DNA from: JBMORL01 sp049322335
GTDB lineage: Bacteria > Bacteroidota > Bacteroidia > Flavobacteriales_D > UBA2798
Direction of reading: 5' to 3'
Assembly (NCBI GenBank): GCA_049322335.1
Contig: JBMORL010000123.1
Coordinates: forward strand, 1-49,075
DNA: 49,075 nt
The translations under genes were made by a program, and so were the position numbers. The notes under the pieces are model-generated. The model had not been told where the DNA came from. It ran no database searches and worked only from the letters and a program-made list of their open reading frames with translations. Shown here piece by piece: positions 38,169 through 46,952 of the stretch; positions within the stretch are counted from its first letter, which is position 1; the number at the start of each line of letters is the position of its first letter.

Positions 38169-39398
38169 TTAAAAAACAAATTCAAATCCTATCCCGGGAA
38201 TAAGTGCACGCGATTTGTACGTGCCTTCAAATTCCGTTTCCAGGTTTTTATCGTAACGTTCTTTTCCTTCTACAAACAAAAAGGAAAGATCAATGCTTAT
38301 ATTGCTTTTGGGACGAATACTTAATCCTGAGGTTATTCCCAGTTTATTTACATCGGGTGTTTCGGGAGTAAGGTAACCATCCTGTACCGGTGTCATATCA
38401 TAATAAGTTCCCAGCCGTGCACTAAACATATCGTTGATTCTGTATTCTCCGCCCACACGAAAAATAAAACTGTTTTTGTATTTACGGGCAGAGTGCAGGT
38501 CGTCCAGTTTTTCGGTGTTATCGGCAAAATCGATGATGAGGGAATCATAGCTGCTCCATCCTACATAATTGATGTCAACAGCAATTCTTATCCCGTTAGA
38601 TGTATATCCTGCTCCCAGCGTGAGAACAGAAGGAAGTTTGATGCTGGTGGAAAAAGTGGTGGTGGGAAAATATTGTTCGAGTGATGGCGGAACTTTAAAT
38701 TCCGCATTACCGTTGTCAACCGAAGTTTTTACAGCCGAGCGGTAATCCAGTCCGAAACTTAATTTTTCATTGGGTTTAAAATAAATACCGAGATTGTATC
38801 CCATCCCTGATGCCTTTCCGAGAAGTGAACCTTCGCCATAACTTTCGGTGGAATCCTGAACGGGAACACCTTTTCGCAAACCGAAAGAACCGAAAGCATA
38901 AACAAACCCTGCTCCAACTCCCAATTTATCATTTATCTTATAGCTAAAAGTGGGTTGAAGAAAAATGGTTTGAAGATCGATTTCGCGAATAAGAAATTGC
39001 CCTATCCAGTCGTCTTCCCACTGTTGTTTGCTTCCAAATGGAGTATAGCAGCCAAATCCGAAAGAAAGGCCCTTTACTTTTTTTATTTTCCAGGCCGCAT
39101 ATACAGAAAAAGGGGTCCCGGTATTGTGAACGGTTTCTGTTGTATAATTTCCGGGGTAAGGCGCCAGATAGGTAACGCGTGGAAAGATGAAACTGATTCC
39201 TACATTAAAACAGGTGGAAGAATCAAGAAATGAAATTCCACCGGGATTAAAAAGAACCGTGGTGGCATCCGAAAGCAAACCCACACCTGTATGTCCCATG
39301 CCGGTTTGTTTTTGTCCCTGTAAATTCACCTGGAATCCGCCTGCGAAGGAAATCGCGGGCAAAAAAGCAAGTAGTACAATGATTATTCTGCTATGCAT
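38169..39398 (-). CDS. OMPP1/FadL/TodX family outer-membrane transport protein
   Basis: 409 residues from ATG 39398 (HSRIIIVLLAFLPAISFAGG signal). The mature N-terminus GGFQVNLQGQKQTGMGHTGVG and ATTVLFNPGGISFL is the FadL hatch signature; GFGCYTPFG, then repeated beta strands and a C-terminal aromatic end GIGFEFVF follow. Such barrels let hydrophobic compounds (fatty acids, aromatics) through the outer membrane. With the secreted esterase downstream, this pair may release and import lipidic products. Confidence 0.9.
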   Translation of the reverse strand: MHSRIIIVLLAFLPAISFAGGFQVNLQGQKQTGMGHTGVGLLSDATTVLFNPGGISFLDSSTCFNVGISFIFPRVTYLAPYPGNYTTETVHNTGTPFSVYAAWKIKKVKGLSFGFGCYTPFGSKQQWEDDWIGQFLIREIDLQTIFLQPTFSYKINDKLGVGAGFVYAFGSFGLRKGVPVQDSTESYGEGSLLGKASGMGYNLGIYFKPNEKLSFGLDYRSAVKTSVDNGNAEFKVPPSLEQYFPTTTFSTSIKLPSVLTLGAGYTSNGIRIAVDINYVGWSSYDSLIIDFADNTEKLDDLHSARKYKNSFIFRVGGEYRINDMFSARLGTYYDMTPVQDGYLTPETPDVNKLGITSGLSIRPKSNISIDLSFLFVEGKERYDKNLETEFEGTYKSRALIPGIGFEFVF

Positions 39399-39556
39399 AA
39401 CAATTAGGCGTGTTAAATATAGCAAAATTTTGAAAATAGGTGAGCGACCCCGGTTTTTTTAAGTTATCAAACTGATAATGTGCCCGTTTAACCCTTGTGG
39501 AATACGCCTTGAAATTCCCTTCATTGGGTGAAAAATTGTCATAAAAATGTTTTTAT

Positions 39557-39578
39557 TAGTTCATACATTTGTGAACTA
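39557..39578 (+). promoter_or_regulatory. -7 box embedded in an operator (ArsR-type promoter)
   Basis: TAGTTCA, TACATTTG, TGAACTA: the seven-base inverted-repeat arms exactly flank a perfect -7 box (39564-39571). A dimer bound here would block the promoter, as expected for autorepression by the ArsR-like protein starting at 39592. Confidence 0.65.
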
Positions 39579-39591
39579 TTGAACCATTGAA

Positions 39592-39909
39592 ATGAAAAGA
39601 AAAACATACGAACTACAGGCAGAAATATGCAAGGCGCTGGCTCACCCGTTGCGGATAGAGATTATTGAACTGCTGGGTAAAAAAGAAATGTGTTTCAGTG
39701 ATATCCTGAAAAAAACTGGCGGACTAAAATCCACCCTTTCTCAGCAATTATCACTGATGGTGGAAAAAGGAATTCTGCAATCGAGGAAAGACAGCCGGTG
39801 TGTTTATTTCAGGCTTACTTCTGCCAAAGTGGAAAAAGTATGCGGACTGATGCGCGAAGTGCTGATAAAAAATATCGATCATAAAAAGAAAATGCTGATG
39901 CAGGCATGA
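39592..39909 (+). CDS. ArsR-family winged-helix repressor
   Basis: 105 residues. KALAHPLRIEIIELLGKKEMC (residues 14-34) opens the winged helix, the recognition helix is GGLKSTLSQQLSLMVEKGIL, and RKDSRCVYFRLT forms the wing. A few Cys (MCFSD, SRCVYF, VCGLM) might bind a metal or thiol effector, but the classical CVC motif is absent. Its operator overlaps its own -7 box. The stop overlaps the start of the MFS gene (ATGA), so it probably regulates that transporter. Confidence 0.88.
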   Translation: MKRKTYELQAEICKALAHPLRIEIIELLGKKEMCFSDILKKTGGLKSTLSQQLSLMVEKGILQSRKDSRCVYFRLTSAKVEKVCGLMREVLIKNIDHKKKMLMQA

Positions 39910-41210
39910 AAAAAGAAACCCGCCTCGGACTGAAAGAAAACCTGCCGCAATTTATTTTGCTGGTTATTGTCAACGCTTTCGTAGGCGGCATGGTGGGACT
40001 GGAACGTTCTGTTTTACCTCAGCTGGCCGAGGAGGAATTTCATATCGCGGCAAAAACCATTCTCTTATCTTTTATTGTTGTGTTTGGAATTACAAAAGCC
40101 ATCACCAACTATTTTACCGGTACCCTCGCCCATCGTTTCGGAAGAAAAAATCTTTTGGTAGCCGGGTGGTTGTTCGCTATCCCCGTTCCGCTGATATTGA
40201 TGTATGCCGAAAACTGGAACTATATTGTAGCGGCCAATATCCTGCTGGGCATCCACCAGGGATTATCGTGGTCGGCCACGGTGATGATGAAAATTGACCT
40301 GGTGGGAGAAAAACAGCGGGGATTTGCGATGGGATTGAATGAATTTGCCGGCTACATTGCCGTTGCGGTGGTAGCCTTTCTTACCGGTTATATTGCCGGT
40401 GAATACGGTGTGCGCCCCTATCCGTTTTATACCGGCATTGCATTGGTGGCAGCCGGATTATTTTTCAGCCTGTTTTTGATTAAAGATACCCGTCACCATG
40501 TTTCCAAAGAAGCAGAAACCAGCGCTGTTCCCCGCATGAAAAATATTTTTTGGGAAACTTCGTGGAAAGACAAAAACCTGGGCACTATAACGGTGTCGGG
40601 ACTAGTGAACAATTTAAATGATGGTATGATGTGGGGTATTTTACCGGTTTTGCTGATGGAGCAGCATTTCTCTCCTGCAGAAACCGGTATCATCGCAGCT
40701 ATTTACCCTGCCGTTTGGGGCGTGGGGCAGATTTTTACCGGAAAAATGTCGGATTTTTTCTGTAAAAAAAGTTTATTGTCGTGGGGCATGTGGCTCCAGG
40801 GATTGTCGCTGGTGTATTTGTTTTTCGCCCAATCGTTTTTTGAATATGTGATGATGGCTGTTTTACTGGGATGGGGAACCGCATTGGTATATCCCACCTT
40901 TTTAGCTGCCATTGCCGAAAACACACATCCGCACGACCGCTCAAAAAGTCTCGGTACCTTTCGTTTCTGGAGAGATTTGGGTTATGCTATCGGTGCATTG
41001 CTCACCGGTGTGCTGGCTGATATTTTTGGCACAGGCGAAGCGGTGTTAAGCGTAGCATTGGTTACCATAGCTGCTGCTGTATTGATTGAAAAAAGAATGT
41101 ATTGCCGTGTTCACTCTATTAAAATTTGGGAGTGGATAAACCATAAATTTATCGGTAAATCCAATGATAAAGGACGCACGCACTGCCGTAAAATCACCAT
41201 TACAGAATAA
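39906..41210 (+). CDS. MFS transporter
   Basis: 434 residues, about 12 membrane helices. MFS signature between helices 2 and 3: GTLAHRFGRKNLLVAGW (~73-90); a related RxxK-type loop, GKMSDFFCKKSLLSWG, after helix 8. Hydrophilic tail at the end. Coupled to the ArsR-like gene and followed six bases later by the SpoIIE-type phosphatase gene. Direction is likely efflux, the substrate perhaps a metal or toxic compound, inferred only from the ArsR neighbour. Confidence 0.88.
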   Translation: MKKETRLGLKENLPQFILLVIVNAFVGGMVGLERSVLPQLAEEEFHIAAKTILLSFIVVFGITKAITNYFTGTLAHRFGRKNLLVAGWLFAIPVPLILMYAENWNYIVAANILLGIHQGLSWSATVMMKIDLVGEKQRGFAMGLNEFAGYIAVAVVAFLTGYIAGEYGVRPYPFYTGIALVAAGLFFSLFLIKDTRHHVSKEAETSAVPRMKNIFWETSWKDKNLGTITVSGLVNNLNDGMMWGILPVLLMEQHFSPAETGIIAAIYPAVWGVGQIFTGKMSDFFCKKSLLSWGMWLQGLSLVYLFFAQSFFEYVMMAVLLGWGTALVYPTFLAAIAENTHPHDRSKSLGTFRFWRDLGYAIGALLTGVLADIFGTGEAVLSVALVTIAAAVLIEKRMYCRVHSIKIWEWINHKFIGKSNDKGRTHCRKITITE

Positions 41211-41216
41211 AACACT

Positions 41217-42602
41217 ATGATAAAACAACTGGTTGAAAAAACTTTTTTGCCCGGAGACAGCGATGACGAAAAACTAAAAAAATCGACATTACTTCTTATG
41301 GCTTTCCCTTTTGGAGTAGCCGGGCTGTTCTGGGGCGCATTGTATTTTATCAATGGTTACGTCCTGCCCGGGTTTATTCCTTTTTGTTATGGAATACTTT
41401 CCATCATCAGCATAGTTCATTTTATTGTTTTTAAAAAATTCAGATTTTTTCGTTTTAGCCAGATTTTCCTGATTCTTTTACTTCCTTTTTTCTTACAAAT
41501 CTCTCTCGGTGGATTTATTCCTTCCAGTTCTGTGATTCTTTGGGCATTGATTTCTCCTTTGGGAGCTTTGGTGTTTTATGATGTAAAACAATCGCTGTAT
41601 TGGTTCCTGGCATTTGTGCTATTGGTGATAACGGCTTTTTTTCTGAACGATTTTGTATCAGGCTATTTCAGCCGAAATATTCCCGAAAATTTTATTGTGG
41701 CTTTGTTTATAATGAATATCCTGGGGATTTCGGGTATTATTTATCTCATGCAATTTTATTTTGTAGGCCGGCAAAGTGAACTGAAAAAAGCGGTGGAACA
41801 GAAAAACACGGAAATAACAGAAAAAAACAAAGAAATCACCGATTCTATCAATTACGCGAAACGCATTCAAAATACATTACTTGCACAACAGGATATGTTG
41901 AAAAAAAATCTCGGTGATTTTTTTATCCTGTTTATGCCAAAAGATATTGTGAGCGGGGATTTTTACTGGGCGTCTTTGAAGCAGGAAGCAGCGGCAGGAG
42001 TCAGCAGCAGTAAAGAATCATTTTATTTAGCCGTTTGTGATTCTACCGGGCATGGGGTGCCAGGGGCATTTATGAGTTTGCTGAATATTTCATTTTTAAA
42101 TGAAGCTATTAACGAACGAAATCTTAAGCAACCCAATGAAGTTTGCGGATATGTTCGGAATAAACTGGTAGAAAGTATTTCGCAGGACGGAGGAAAAGAC
42201 GGGATGGACGGTGTGCTGATAAGTTTGGATACCGAAAAAAAAACGATGAGTTATGCTGCCGCCCACAATGCACCCGTGATGATCAGGAAAAATACGCTCA
42301 TTGAACTGGAAGCAGATAAAATGCCTATAGGAAAAAGCGAACACGAAAAGGAGTTTAAACATTGTGAGATTTCACTGGAAAGAGGGGATATGATTTATCT
42401 TTTTACCGATGGTTATGCCGACCAGTTTGGCGGGCCCAGAGGAAAAAAATTCAAATACAAACAAATGACAGAACTGATGATGGCTATTCATCAAAAACCA
42501 TTACAGGAACAAAAAAATATATTGGCAAAAACCATTGAGAACTGGAAAGGTGATATGGAACAAACGGATGATATTCTTATTATCGGATTCAGAACAATAT
42601 GA
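41217..42602 (+). CDS. Membrane-bound SpoIIE-family protein phosphatase
   Basis: 461 residues: six hydrophobic segments (~25-190), a coiled coil (SELKKAVEQKNTEITEKNKEI), the linker ITDSINYAKRIQNTLL typical of Bacteroidota SpoIIE proteins, and a PP2C-type phosphatase domain (~235-460) with FMPKDIVSGDFYW, CDSTGHGVPGAFMSLL (metal Asp), AAHNAPVMIR, DMIYLFTDGYADQFGG and the final EQTDDILIIGF. Dephosphorylates a Ser/Thr protein, perhaps an anti-sigma antagonist. It is unusual to find it in an ArsR-MFS transcript; the spacing (6 bases before, 24 after) suggests co-transcription. Confidence 0.88.
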   Translation: MIKQLVEKTFLPGDSDDEKLKKSTLLLMAFPFGVAGLFWGALYFINGYVLPGFIPFCYGILSIISIVHFIVFKKFRFFRFSQIFLILLLPFFLQISLGGFIPSSSVILWALISPLGALVFYDVKQSLYWFLAFVLLVITAFFLNDFVSGYFSRNIPENFIVALFIMNILGISGIIYLMQFYFVGRQSELKKAVEQKNTEITEKNKEITDSINYAKRIQNTLLAQQDMLKKNLGDFFILFMPKDIVSGDFYWASLKQEAAAGVSSSKESFYLAVCDSTGHGVPGAFMSLLNISFLNEAINERNLKQPNEVCGYVRNKLVESISQDGGKDGMDGVLISLDTEKKTMSYAAAHNAPVMIRKNTLIELEADKMPIGKSEHEKEFKHCEISLERGDMIYLFTDGYADQFGGPRGKKFKYKQMTELMMAIHQKPLQEQKNILAKTIENWKGDMEQTDDILIIGFRTI

Positions 42603-42626
42603 AAAATAAATTAATCGGGTTTTGAA

Positions 42627-42836
42627 ATGGAAGAACAGTTTCTTTCCATACTTACCTGTCCCCGTTGCGGACACAAAAAAACCGAAGAAATGCCGGTGGA
42701 CGCCTGTGTATATTTTTATGAATGTGAAAAATGCAAGTCGCTGCTTAAACCCAGAGAAGGCGATTGTTGTGTTTTTTGCAGTTATGGCGATAAAAAATGT
42801 CCGCCTAAAAAAAACGGGGACAACTGTTGCCTGTAA
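42627..42836 (+). CDS. Cys-rich small protein (GDCCVFCSYG family)
   Basis: 69 residues with two CxxC-type sites: ILTCPRCGHKK and YECEKCKSLL, then GDCCVFCSYGDKKCPP. This motif set marks a small family often found beside ArsR regulators and metal-transport genes; it probably binds a soft metal ion. Last gene of the ArsR-MFS-SpoIIE operon, which supports a metal-response role for the group. Structure and exact function unknown. Confidence 0.8.
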   Translation: MEEQFLSILTCPRCGHKKTEEMPVDACVYFYECEKCKSLLKPREGDCCVFCSYGDKKCPPKKNGDNCCL

Positions 42837-42858
42837 TCTTCAAATCTTCCCGACAGAT

Positions 42859-43347
42859 TTATTTCGAAAGCTCAAATGTTCCCGTGATCACTTTTTGGGT
42901 AATGCTTCCTGAGGAATATTGAAGAGTCTCGCTTCCTTCGAGACGGATTTTGTTTTTCCCGGTTTGTTCCCCGGAAATAGCGATAGCCAGTTGTGTAAAG
43001 TTTCCGGAAAAATCTACCGTTTGTGATGTTTTGGCAACAGAAATGGCATCTTCAGAAACCGACCAGTTGAATGATTGACTGTAGGTGTCACCATCAACCG
43101 TAAAATTATAACTTCCCGAACCATCCTTATCGAAAACAAATTTCCCTGCATTGGTAGTTGTACCCATAGTTACATTCTGTCCCGAACCGCTTTGTTCCAC
43201 TTTTTGCCAGGTAACGCTGCTGATATTCCATTCCCCGTCTTTTTTATGGAGAGTGCGTTCCAGTTTTTTTTCTTTTGAGCAGCCGGTAAATGCAACAGCA
43301 AATAATACGGCTGTTGCCAGGGTGAAAAAGGAGTGGAGGTTTTTCAT
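42859..43347 (-). CDS. Small lipoprotein, lipocalin-like
   Basis: 162 residues. Signal with lipobox VAFTGCS (Cys about residue 23). The mature part is beta-rich: GEWNISSVTWQKVEQ, AGKFVFDKDGSGSYNFTVDG, SFNWSVSEDAISV, ITGTFELSK, the pattern of Bacteroidota lipocalin-like domain proteins. Single gene; no catalytic features. Confidence 0.75.
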   Translation of the reverse strand: MKNLHSFFTLATAVLFAVAFTGCSKEKKLERTLHKKDGEWNISSVTWQKVEQSGSGQNVTMGTTTNAGKFVFDKDGSGSYNFTVDGDTYSQSFNWSVSEDAISVAKTSQTVDFSGNFTQLAIAISGEQTGKNKIRLEGSETLQYSSGSITQKVITGTFELSK

Positions 43348-43392
43348 AGCTATGATTTTATTTACTGGGCGTTACAAAAACAATGCCCTTTT

Positions 43393-44232
43393 TTACGCTT
43401 CTTCGAGCACCTGCAAATCAATTTTTTTCATTTTCATCAGTTCCTTCATTACATTCTGTCCTTTGCCGGGTTGTGTCATCAGTTGTCCGAGTTTTGCGGG
43501 AATAATCTGCCACCACAACCCGAATTTATCCACCAGCCAGCCACACATACTTTCTGCGCCACCGTCTTTTGTAAGTGTATTCCAGAAAAAATCGATTTCC
43601 TGCTGGTTGTGACAGATCAGCACGAAAGATACGCCTTCATTAAACGAGTGCTTATGTTCTCCCGGGCCATCCATAGCAATCATTTTGTAGCCATCGAGGT
43701 TGAATTCAGAATACATCACTTTCCCGGCATTGGGATCGTCCTGAGGATAGCAGATCATCAGATCGACTGCTGAGTTTTGAAACAGTTTTGTATAAAACTG
43801 AACTGCTTCTTCGGCTTTTCCGAATTTGTTTCCTGTATATAACAGGCAGGGGGTTAGTGTTTGTTGTCCTGCTGGTTTATCGTTAATGGCCAGTTGCCAG
43901 GTGACCCCGAATTTATCTTCCAGCCAGCCATACCATTCGCTCCATGGTTGTTTGCCAATGGGAATTAGTGCTTTTCCTCCGTCTATTAATTTATTCCATG
44001 CTGTATTGGTTTCTTCCACTGTGGGAAACAACACAAAAAACGAAACCGATGGATTGACTTTAAACACAGGCCCGCCATTGAGTCCCATGAATTTTTTTCC
44101 GCACAGTTCAAATTCCACTACCATAGGTGTATCGGTGATAATTTTTGCATGGTGGAAAACGGAGCCATACAATTCTGCCGCTTCCTTAGCTTTTCCGTCA
44201 AACCAGAGGCAGGGGTAGATAGGATTTTTCAT
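43393..44232 (-). CDS. VOC-family protein, two PhnB-like domains
   Basis: 279 residues made of two copies of the 3-demethylubiquinone/PhnB-type fold: PCLWFDGKAKEAAELYGSVF with KFMGLNGGP in the first (1-120), PCLLYTGNKFGKAEEAVQFY with YKMIAMDGPGEHKHSFNEGV in the second. Each copy ends in the pattern DKFGVTWQ / DKFGLWWQIIP. Catalytic metal residues are not clear, so it may be a ligand-binding or resistance-type protein. Confidence 0.88.
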   Translation of the reverse strand: MKNPIYPCLWFDGKAKEAAELYGSVFHHAKIITDTPMVVEFELCGKKFMGLNGGPVFKVNPSVSFFVLFPTVEETNTAWNKLIDGGKALIPIGKQPWSEWYGWLEDKFGVTWQLAINDKPAGQQTLTPCLLYTGNKFGKAEEAVQFYTKLFQNSAVDLMICYPQDDPNAGKVMYSEFNLDGYKMIAMDGPGEHKHSFNEGVSFVLICHNQQEIDFFWNTLTKDGGAESMCGWLVDKFGLWWQIIPAKLGQLMTQPGKGQNVMKELMKMKKIDLQVLEEA

Positions 44233-44358
44233 GACCGGGATTTGGAGTGAAATGTAGTGAATTTTGGGTTGTACTCAAAAAGATATCTGCATTCTTTCAT
44301 GCAGTAATACAATTTCGGGCAGAACTATCCGTTATAGCTAAAACCAAATCCCGGAATC

Positions 44359-44640
44359 ATGAAAACAACCACTTTTATCGTCCTGATGTTTGCTTCTGCA
44401 ACAGCATTATTCGCCCAGGATGAGCCCTCTAAAAAATTACCGCCCTGCAATATGCTTCCCAAAACAGGAGAAGTAAAAAGAATCTACGAATTACCGGCAA
44501 AATCCGATTACAAAATTTATGACTCCAATGGCCAGCTGGTAGAAGGAGGAAGCGCTGAATTCATCGACATCACTACTTATAAAAAAGGAACGTATTTTAT
44601 TCAATATGACGGGAAGAAAGAAATGTTTTTGAAGGAGTAA
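44359..44640 (+). CDS. Small secreted protein, 93 aa
   Basis: Signal peptide (TTTFIVLMFASATALFAQ), then a ~70-residue domain with YKIYDSNGQLVEGGSAEFID and KKGTYFIQYDGKKEMFLK, the shape of a shortened type A sorting-like module (a beta domain ending G-T-Y-F-I). It lacks a cargo domain, so it may be a stand-alone beta protein or remnant. Confidence 0.65.
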   Translation: MKTTTFIVLMFASATALFAQDEPSKKLPPCNMLPKTGEVKRIYELPAKSDYKIYDSNGQLVEGGSAEFIDITTYKKGTYFIQYDGKKEMFLKE

Positions 44641-44935
44641 ATAATTTTAATCCGCCAGTTGGCAGACGAGCCTTGGGTTCCCCACAGCAAGCTGCGGGCA
44701 TATTTATTCAAATTTTTAGCTGGTTTATGTTTTTTCATTTGCAATTTTTAAGAACAGGCTTCTTATGGATTCAACACCTGTTAAAACAAATTTCTTTTTG
44801 CTGCCTTTTTATTTCACCTTAAAATCCCGTTTTTGAACTAAATCCGTTTCAGGGTGCATAACCTGATAGAATTGTTGTTCCGGATTATTCCAAATTCTTT
44901 TCTTTTCTCAATACATTTGCACTTTAATAGTAAGC
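44641..44935. other. Intergenic region
   Basis: 295 bases. Contains a hairpin CCCACAGC/GCTGCGGG near 44681-44698 (one mismatch) and, just before the next gene, a -7 box TACATTTG at 44912-44919. A 23-codon frame at about 44765 has no support. Confidence 0.5.
44912..44919 (+). promoter_or_regulatory. -7 promoter box (TACATTTG)
   Basis: Exact TAnnTTTG, 17 bases before the MFS ATG at 44936; no clear -33 TTG. Confidence 0.45.
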
Positions 44936-46105
44936 ATGAGAGTTATTTCAAGAACCGTTTGGATTCTATCAGCAGTCAGTTTATTAACGGATACCGCAAG
45001 TGAAATGCTCTATCCCATTATGCCGGTGTATTTAAAAAGCATTGGTTTTTCCATTATTCTCATTGGTATTTTGGAAGGAATTGCGGAAGCAACAGCGGGA
45101 TTAAGCAAAGGATATTTCGGCAAACTTTCGGATGTAACAGGTAAGCGTGTGCCATTTGTACAATTAGGTTATGCATTGAGTACTCTGTCAAAACCGATGA
45201 TGGCTGTTTTTACCTATCCGCTGTGGATTTTCTTTTCGCGCACATTGGATCGTCTCGGAAAAGGAATAAGAACCGGGGCAAGGGATGCACTTTTATCTGA
45301 TGAAGCGACACATGAAACCAAAGGGCGTGTCTTTGGTTTTCATCGTTCCATGGATACATTTGGCGCTGCGATAGGGCCGGCTTTGGCACTGCTGTATCTT
45401 TATTTTTATCCCGAAGATTATATCACACTTTTTTATATTGCATTTATTCCCGGACTTTTTGCCATCGCACTTTCTTTTCTGTTAAAAGAGAAAAAGCGCG
45501 TTGCACATGAAAAAACAAAAGTTTCTTTTTTCGCTTCCTTCGGGTATTGGAAAAATAGTCCGGCTGCTTACAAAAAACTTGTTTTGGGGCTTCTTGTATT
45601 TACCCTTTTCAATAGTTCTGATATGTTTTTGCTTCTTCAGGCAAAACAATCCGGACTGTCTGATGCAGGAGTGATTGGAATTTACATTTTCTATAATCTG
45701 ATTTATGCGTTATTCGCCTTTCCAATGGGAATCTTAGCAGACAAAATCGGATTAAAGACCATTTTTGTTTTTGGAATTTTCATTTTTTCAGGAGTTTACT
45801 TCGGGATGGCATTCATGAATAGTTTTTACGGTTTCATGTTCCTGTTTTTTCTCTACGGAATTTATGCTGCTGCCACCGAGGGAATTTCAAAAGCACTTAT
45901 TACCAACATTACCGATAAAAAAGAAACGGCAACCGCCATTGGAACATTCACCGGGTTTCAAAGTATCTTTGCTATGCTTGCAAGCACTTTGGCGGGAGTG
46001 ATTTGGTACTTTACGAATGCAGAAACCACTTTCGTTATTACAGCAGGCGTTTCTCTTGCTGTTGCATTCTACTTCATATTCTCTATTAGGCATATAAATG
46101 ACTGA
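44936..46105 (+). CDS. MFS transporter
   Basis: 389 residues with about 12 helices. N-terminal SLLTDTASEMLYPIMPVYLK and the GYFGKLSDVTGKRVPFVQLG loop, then RTLDRLGKGIRTGARDALLS, are a signature of a drug/metal-type MFS subfamily found widely in bacteria. FPMGILADKIGLKTI is the second conserved loop. Direction probably export. It precedes a run of small Cys-rich and secreted genes and a TonB receptor, suggesting metal homeostasis, but the substrate is not certain. Confidence 0.88.
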   Translation: MRVISRTVWILSAVSLLTDTASEMLYPIMPVYLKSIGFSIILIGILEGIAEATAGLSKGYFGKLSDVTGKRVPFVQLGYALSTLSKPMMAVFTYPLWIFFSRTLDRLGKGIRTGARDALLSDEATHETKGRVFGFHRSMDTFGAAIGPALALLYLYFYPEDYITLFYIAFIPGLFAIALSFLLKEKKRVAHEKTKVSFFASFGYWKNSPAAYKKLVLGLLVFTLFNSSDMFLLLQAKQSGLSDAGVIGIYIFYNLIYALFAFPMGILADKIGLKTIFVFGIFIFSGVYFGMAFMNSFYGFMFLFFLYGIYAAATEGISKALITNITDKKETATAIGTFTGFQSIFAMLASTLAGVIWYFTNAETTFVITAGVSLAVAFYFIFSIRHIND

Positions 46106-46151
46106 CTTACAAACAATAACAGAGAGATAAGTATGGCATAGATAAATTATC

Positions 46152-46159
46152 TATCTTTG
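46152..46159 (+). promoter_or_regulatory. -7 promoter box (TATCTTTG)
   Basis: Exact TAnnTTTG just six bases before the GTG start at 46166; the mRNA would be leaderless or nearly so. The TTG at 46157-46159 is therefore part of the promoter rather than a start codon. Confidence 0.5.
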
Positions 46160-46165
46160 TATAAC

Positions 46166-46504
46166 GTGAAAACGATTTCATCCATATTGACTTTGTATTT
46201 TTTGTTCTTGCTTGTTCAACCGCTATCAGGGCAGTTTGAATCATCAAAATCAGATACCTGCCTGGAAAATTGTTGCGGTGAAAACGAAACAAATTCACCC
46301 CCGTCATCTGATGATCAGAAAAAAGACTGTTCGGATGCATGTAATCCTTTTTTAAGCTGCTATTCATGTTTGGGATTTTTAGCCCCTTCAGGTATTCATA
46401 CCATCACCCAGATTGAATTTAAAAGGATCGTTGTTCCTGCTTTTTCTGAGAATACTCCCTTGTCCGTTTCCATTGGTTTTTGGCAACCGCCAAAGATATC
46501 CTAA
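46166..46504 (+). CDS. Small Cys-rich exported protein (DUF6660-like)
   Basis: 112 residues from GTG 46166; the upstream TTG lies in the -7 box. Signal peptide KTISSILTLYFLFLLVQPLSGQ, then a Cys/Asp-rich part (DTCLENCCGENET, DCSDACNPFLSCYSCLGF) and a C-terminal FWQPPKIS. This resembles small Bacteroidota proteins found next to heavy-metal-associated genes and TonB receptors; assignment to DUF6660 is from memory of the pattern and moderate. Confidence 0.65.
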   Translation: MKTISSILTLYFLFLLVQPLSGQFESSKSDTCLENCCGENETNSPPSSDDQKKDCSDACNPFLSCYSCLGFLAPSGIHTITQIEFKRIVVPAFSENTPLSVSIGFWQPPKIS

Positions 46505-46601
46505 CTGTTTTTCTTTAGTAGAAAATCAATCCTGACAGGATTGCATTGTTGCGCATTTATTTGCGCCATGATTCATTTATTTAACAGTTAAAAATATCAC
46601 C

Positions 46602-46952
46602 ATGAAAAAAATTATTTCAGCCATCATAATAATGGCAATGATTTCGGGTAAATCAATTTTTGCCCGGCCGGTTGCAGATACACCTAAAGTTACCATCAGT
46701 AAAGTTTCAGGCATTTCCCGCAATAGCGATTTGCCATTGATAAAAAAGAAACTTGTCAATGAAGAAGGCATTGATGAAGTTACTTATACCGAAGCGAAAT
46801 CCGGCCCGGACACATTCACCGTAACCTGTCATTCCCCATTTATTACAGCACAAAAAATCCGTGAACGAATAGAAGCGGCACCGGGTTGCGACAATCCGAA
46901 TGTTTTTCCATACAAAATAAGTCCTTTAACCACTAAAAAAAACAAACTATGA
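46602..46952 (+). CDS. Small secreted protein of the metal-related operon, 116 aa
   Basis: Signal peptide (KKIISAIIIMAMISGKSIFA). The mature part, LPLIKKKLVNEEGIDEVTYTEAKSGPDTFTV and ITAQKIRERIEAAPGCDNP, has the beta-alpha-beta spacing of a heavy-metal-associated (HMA) fold but lacks the CxxC metal site. Perhaps an HMA-like periplasmic protein. Its stop overlaps the TonB receptor start (ATGA), so translation is coupled. Confidence 0.68.
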   Translation: MKKIISAIIIMAMISGKSIFARPVADTPKVTISKVSGISRNSDLPLIKKKLVNEEGIDEVTYTEAKSGPDTFTVTCHSPFITAQKIRERIEAAPGCDNPNVFPYKISPLTTKKNKL

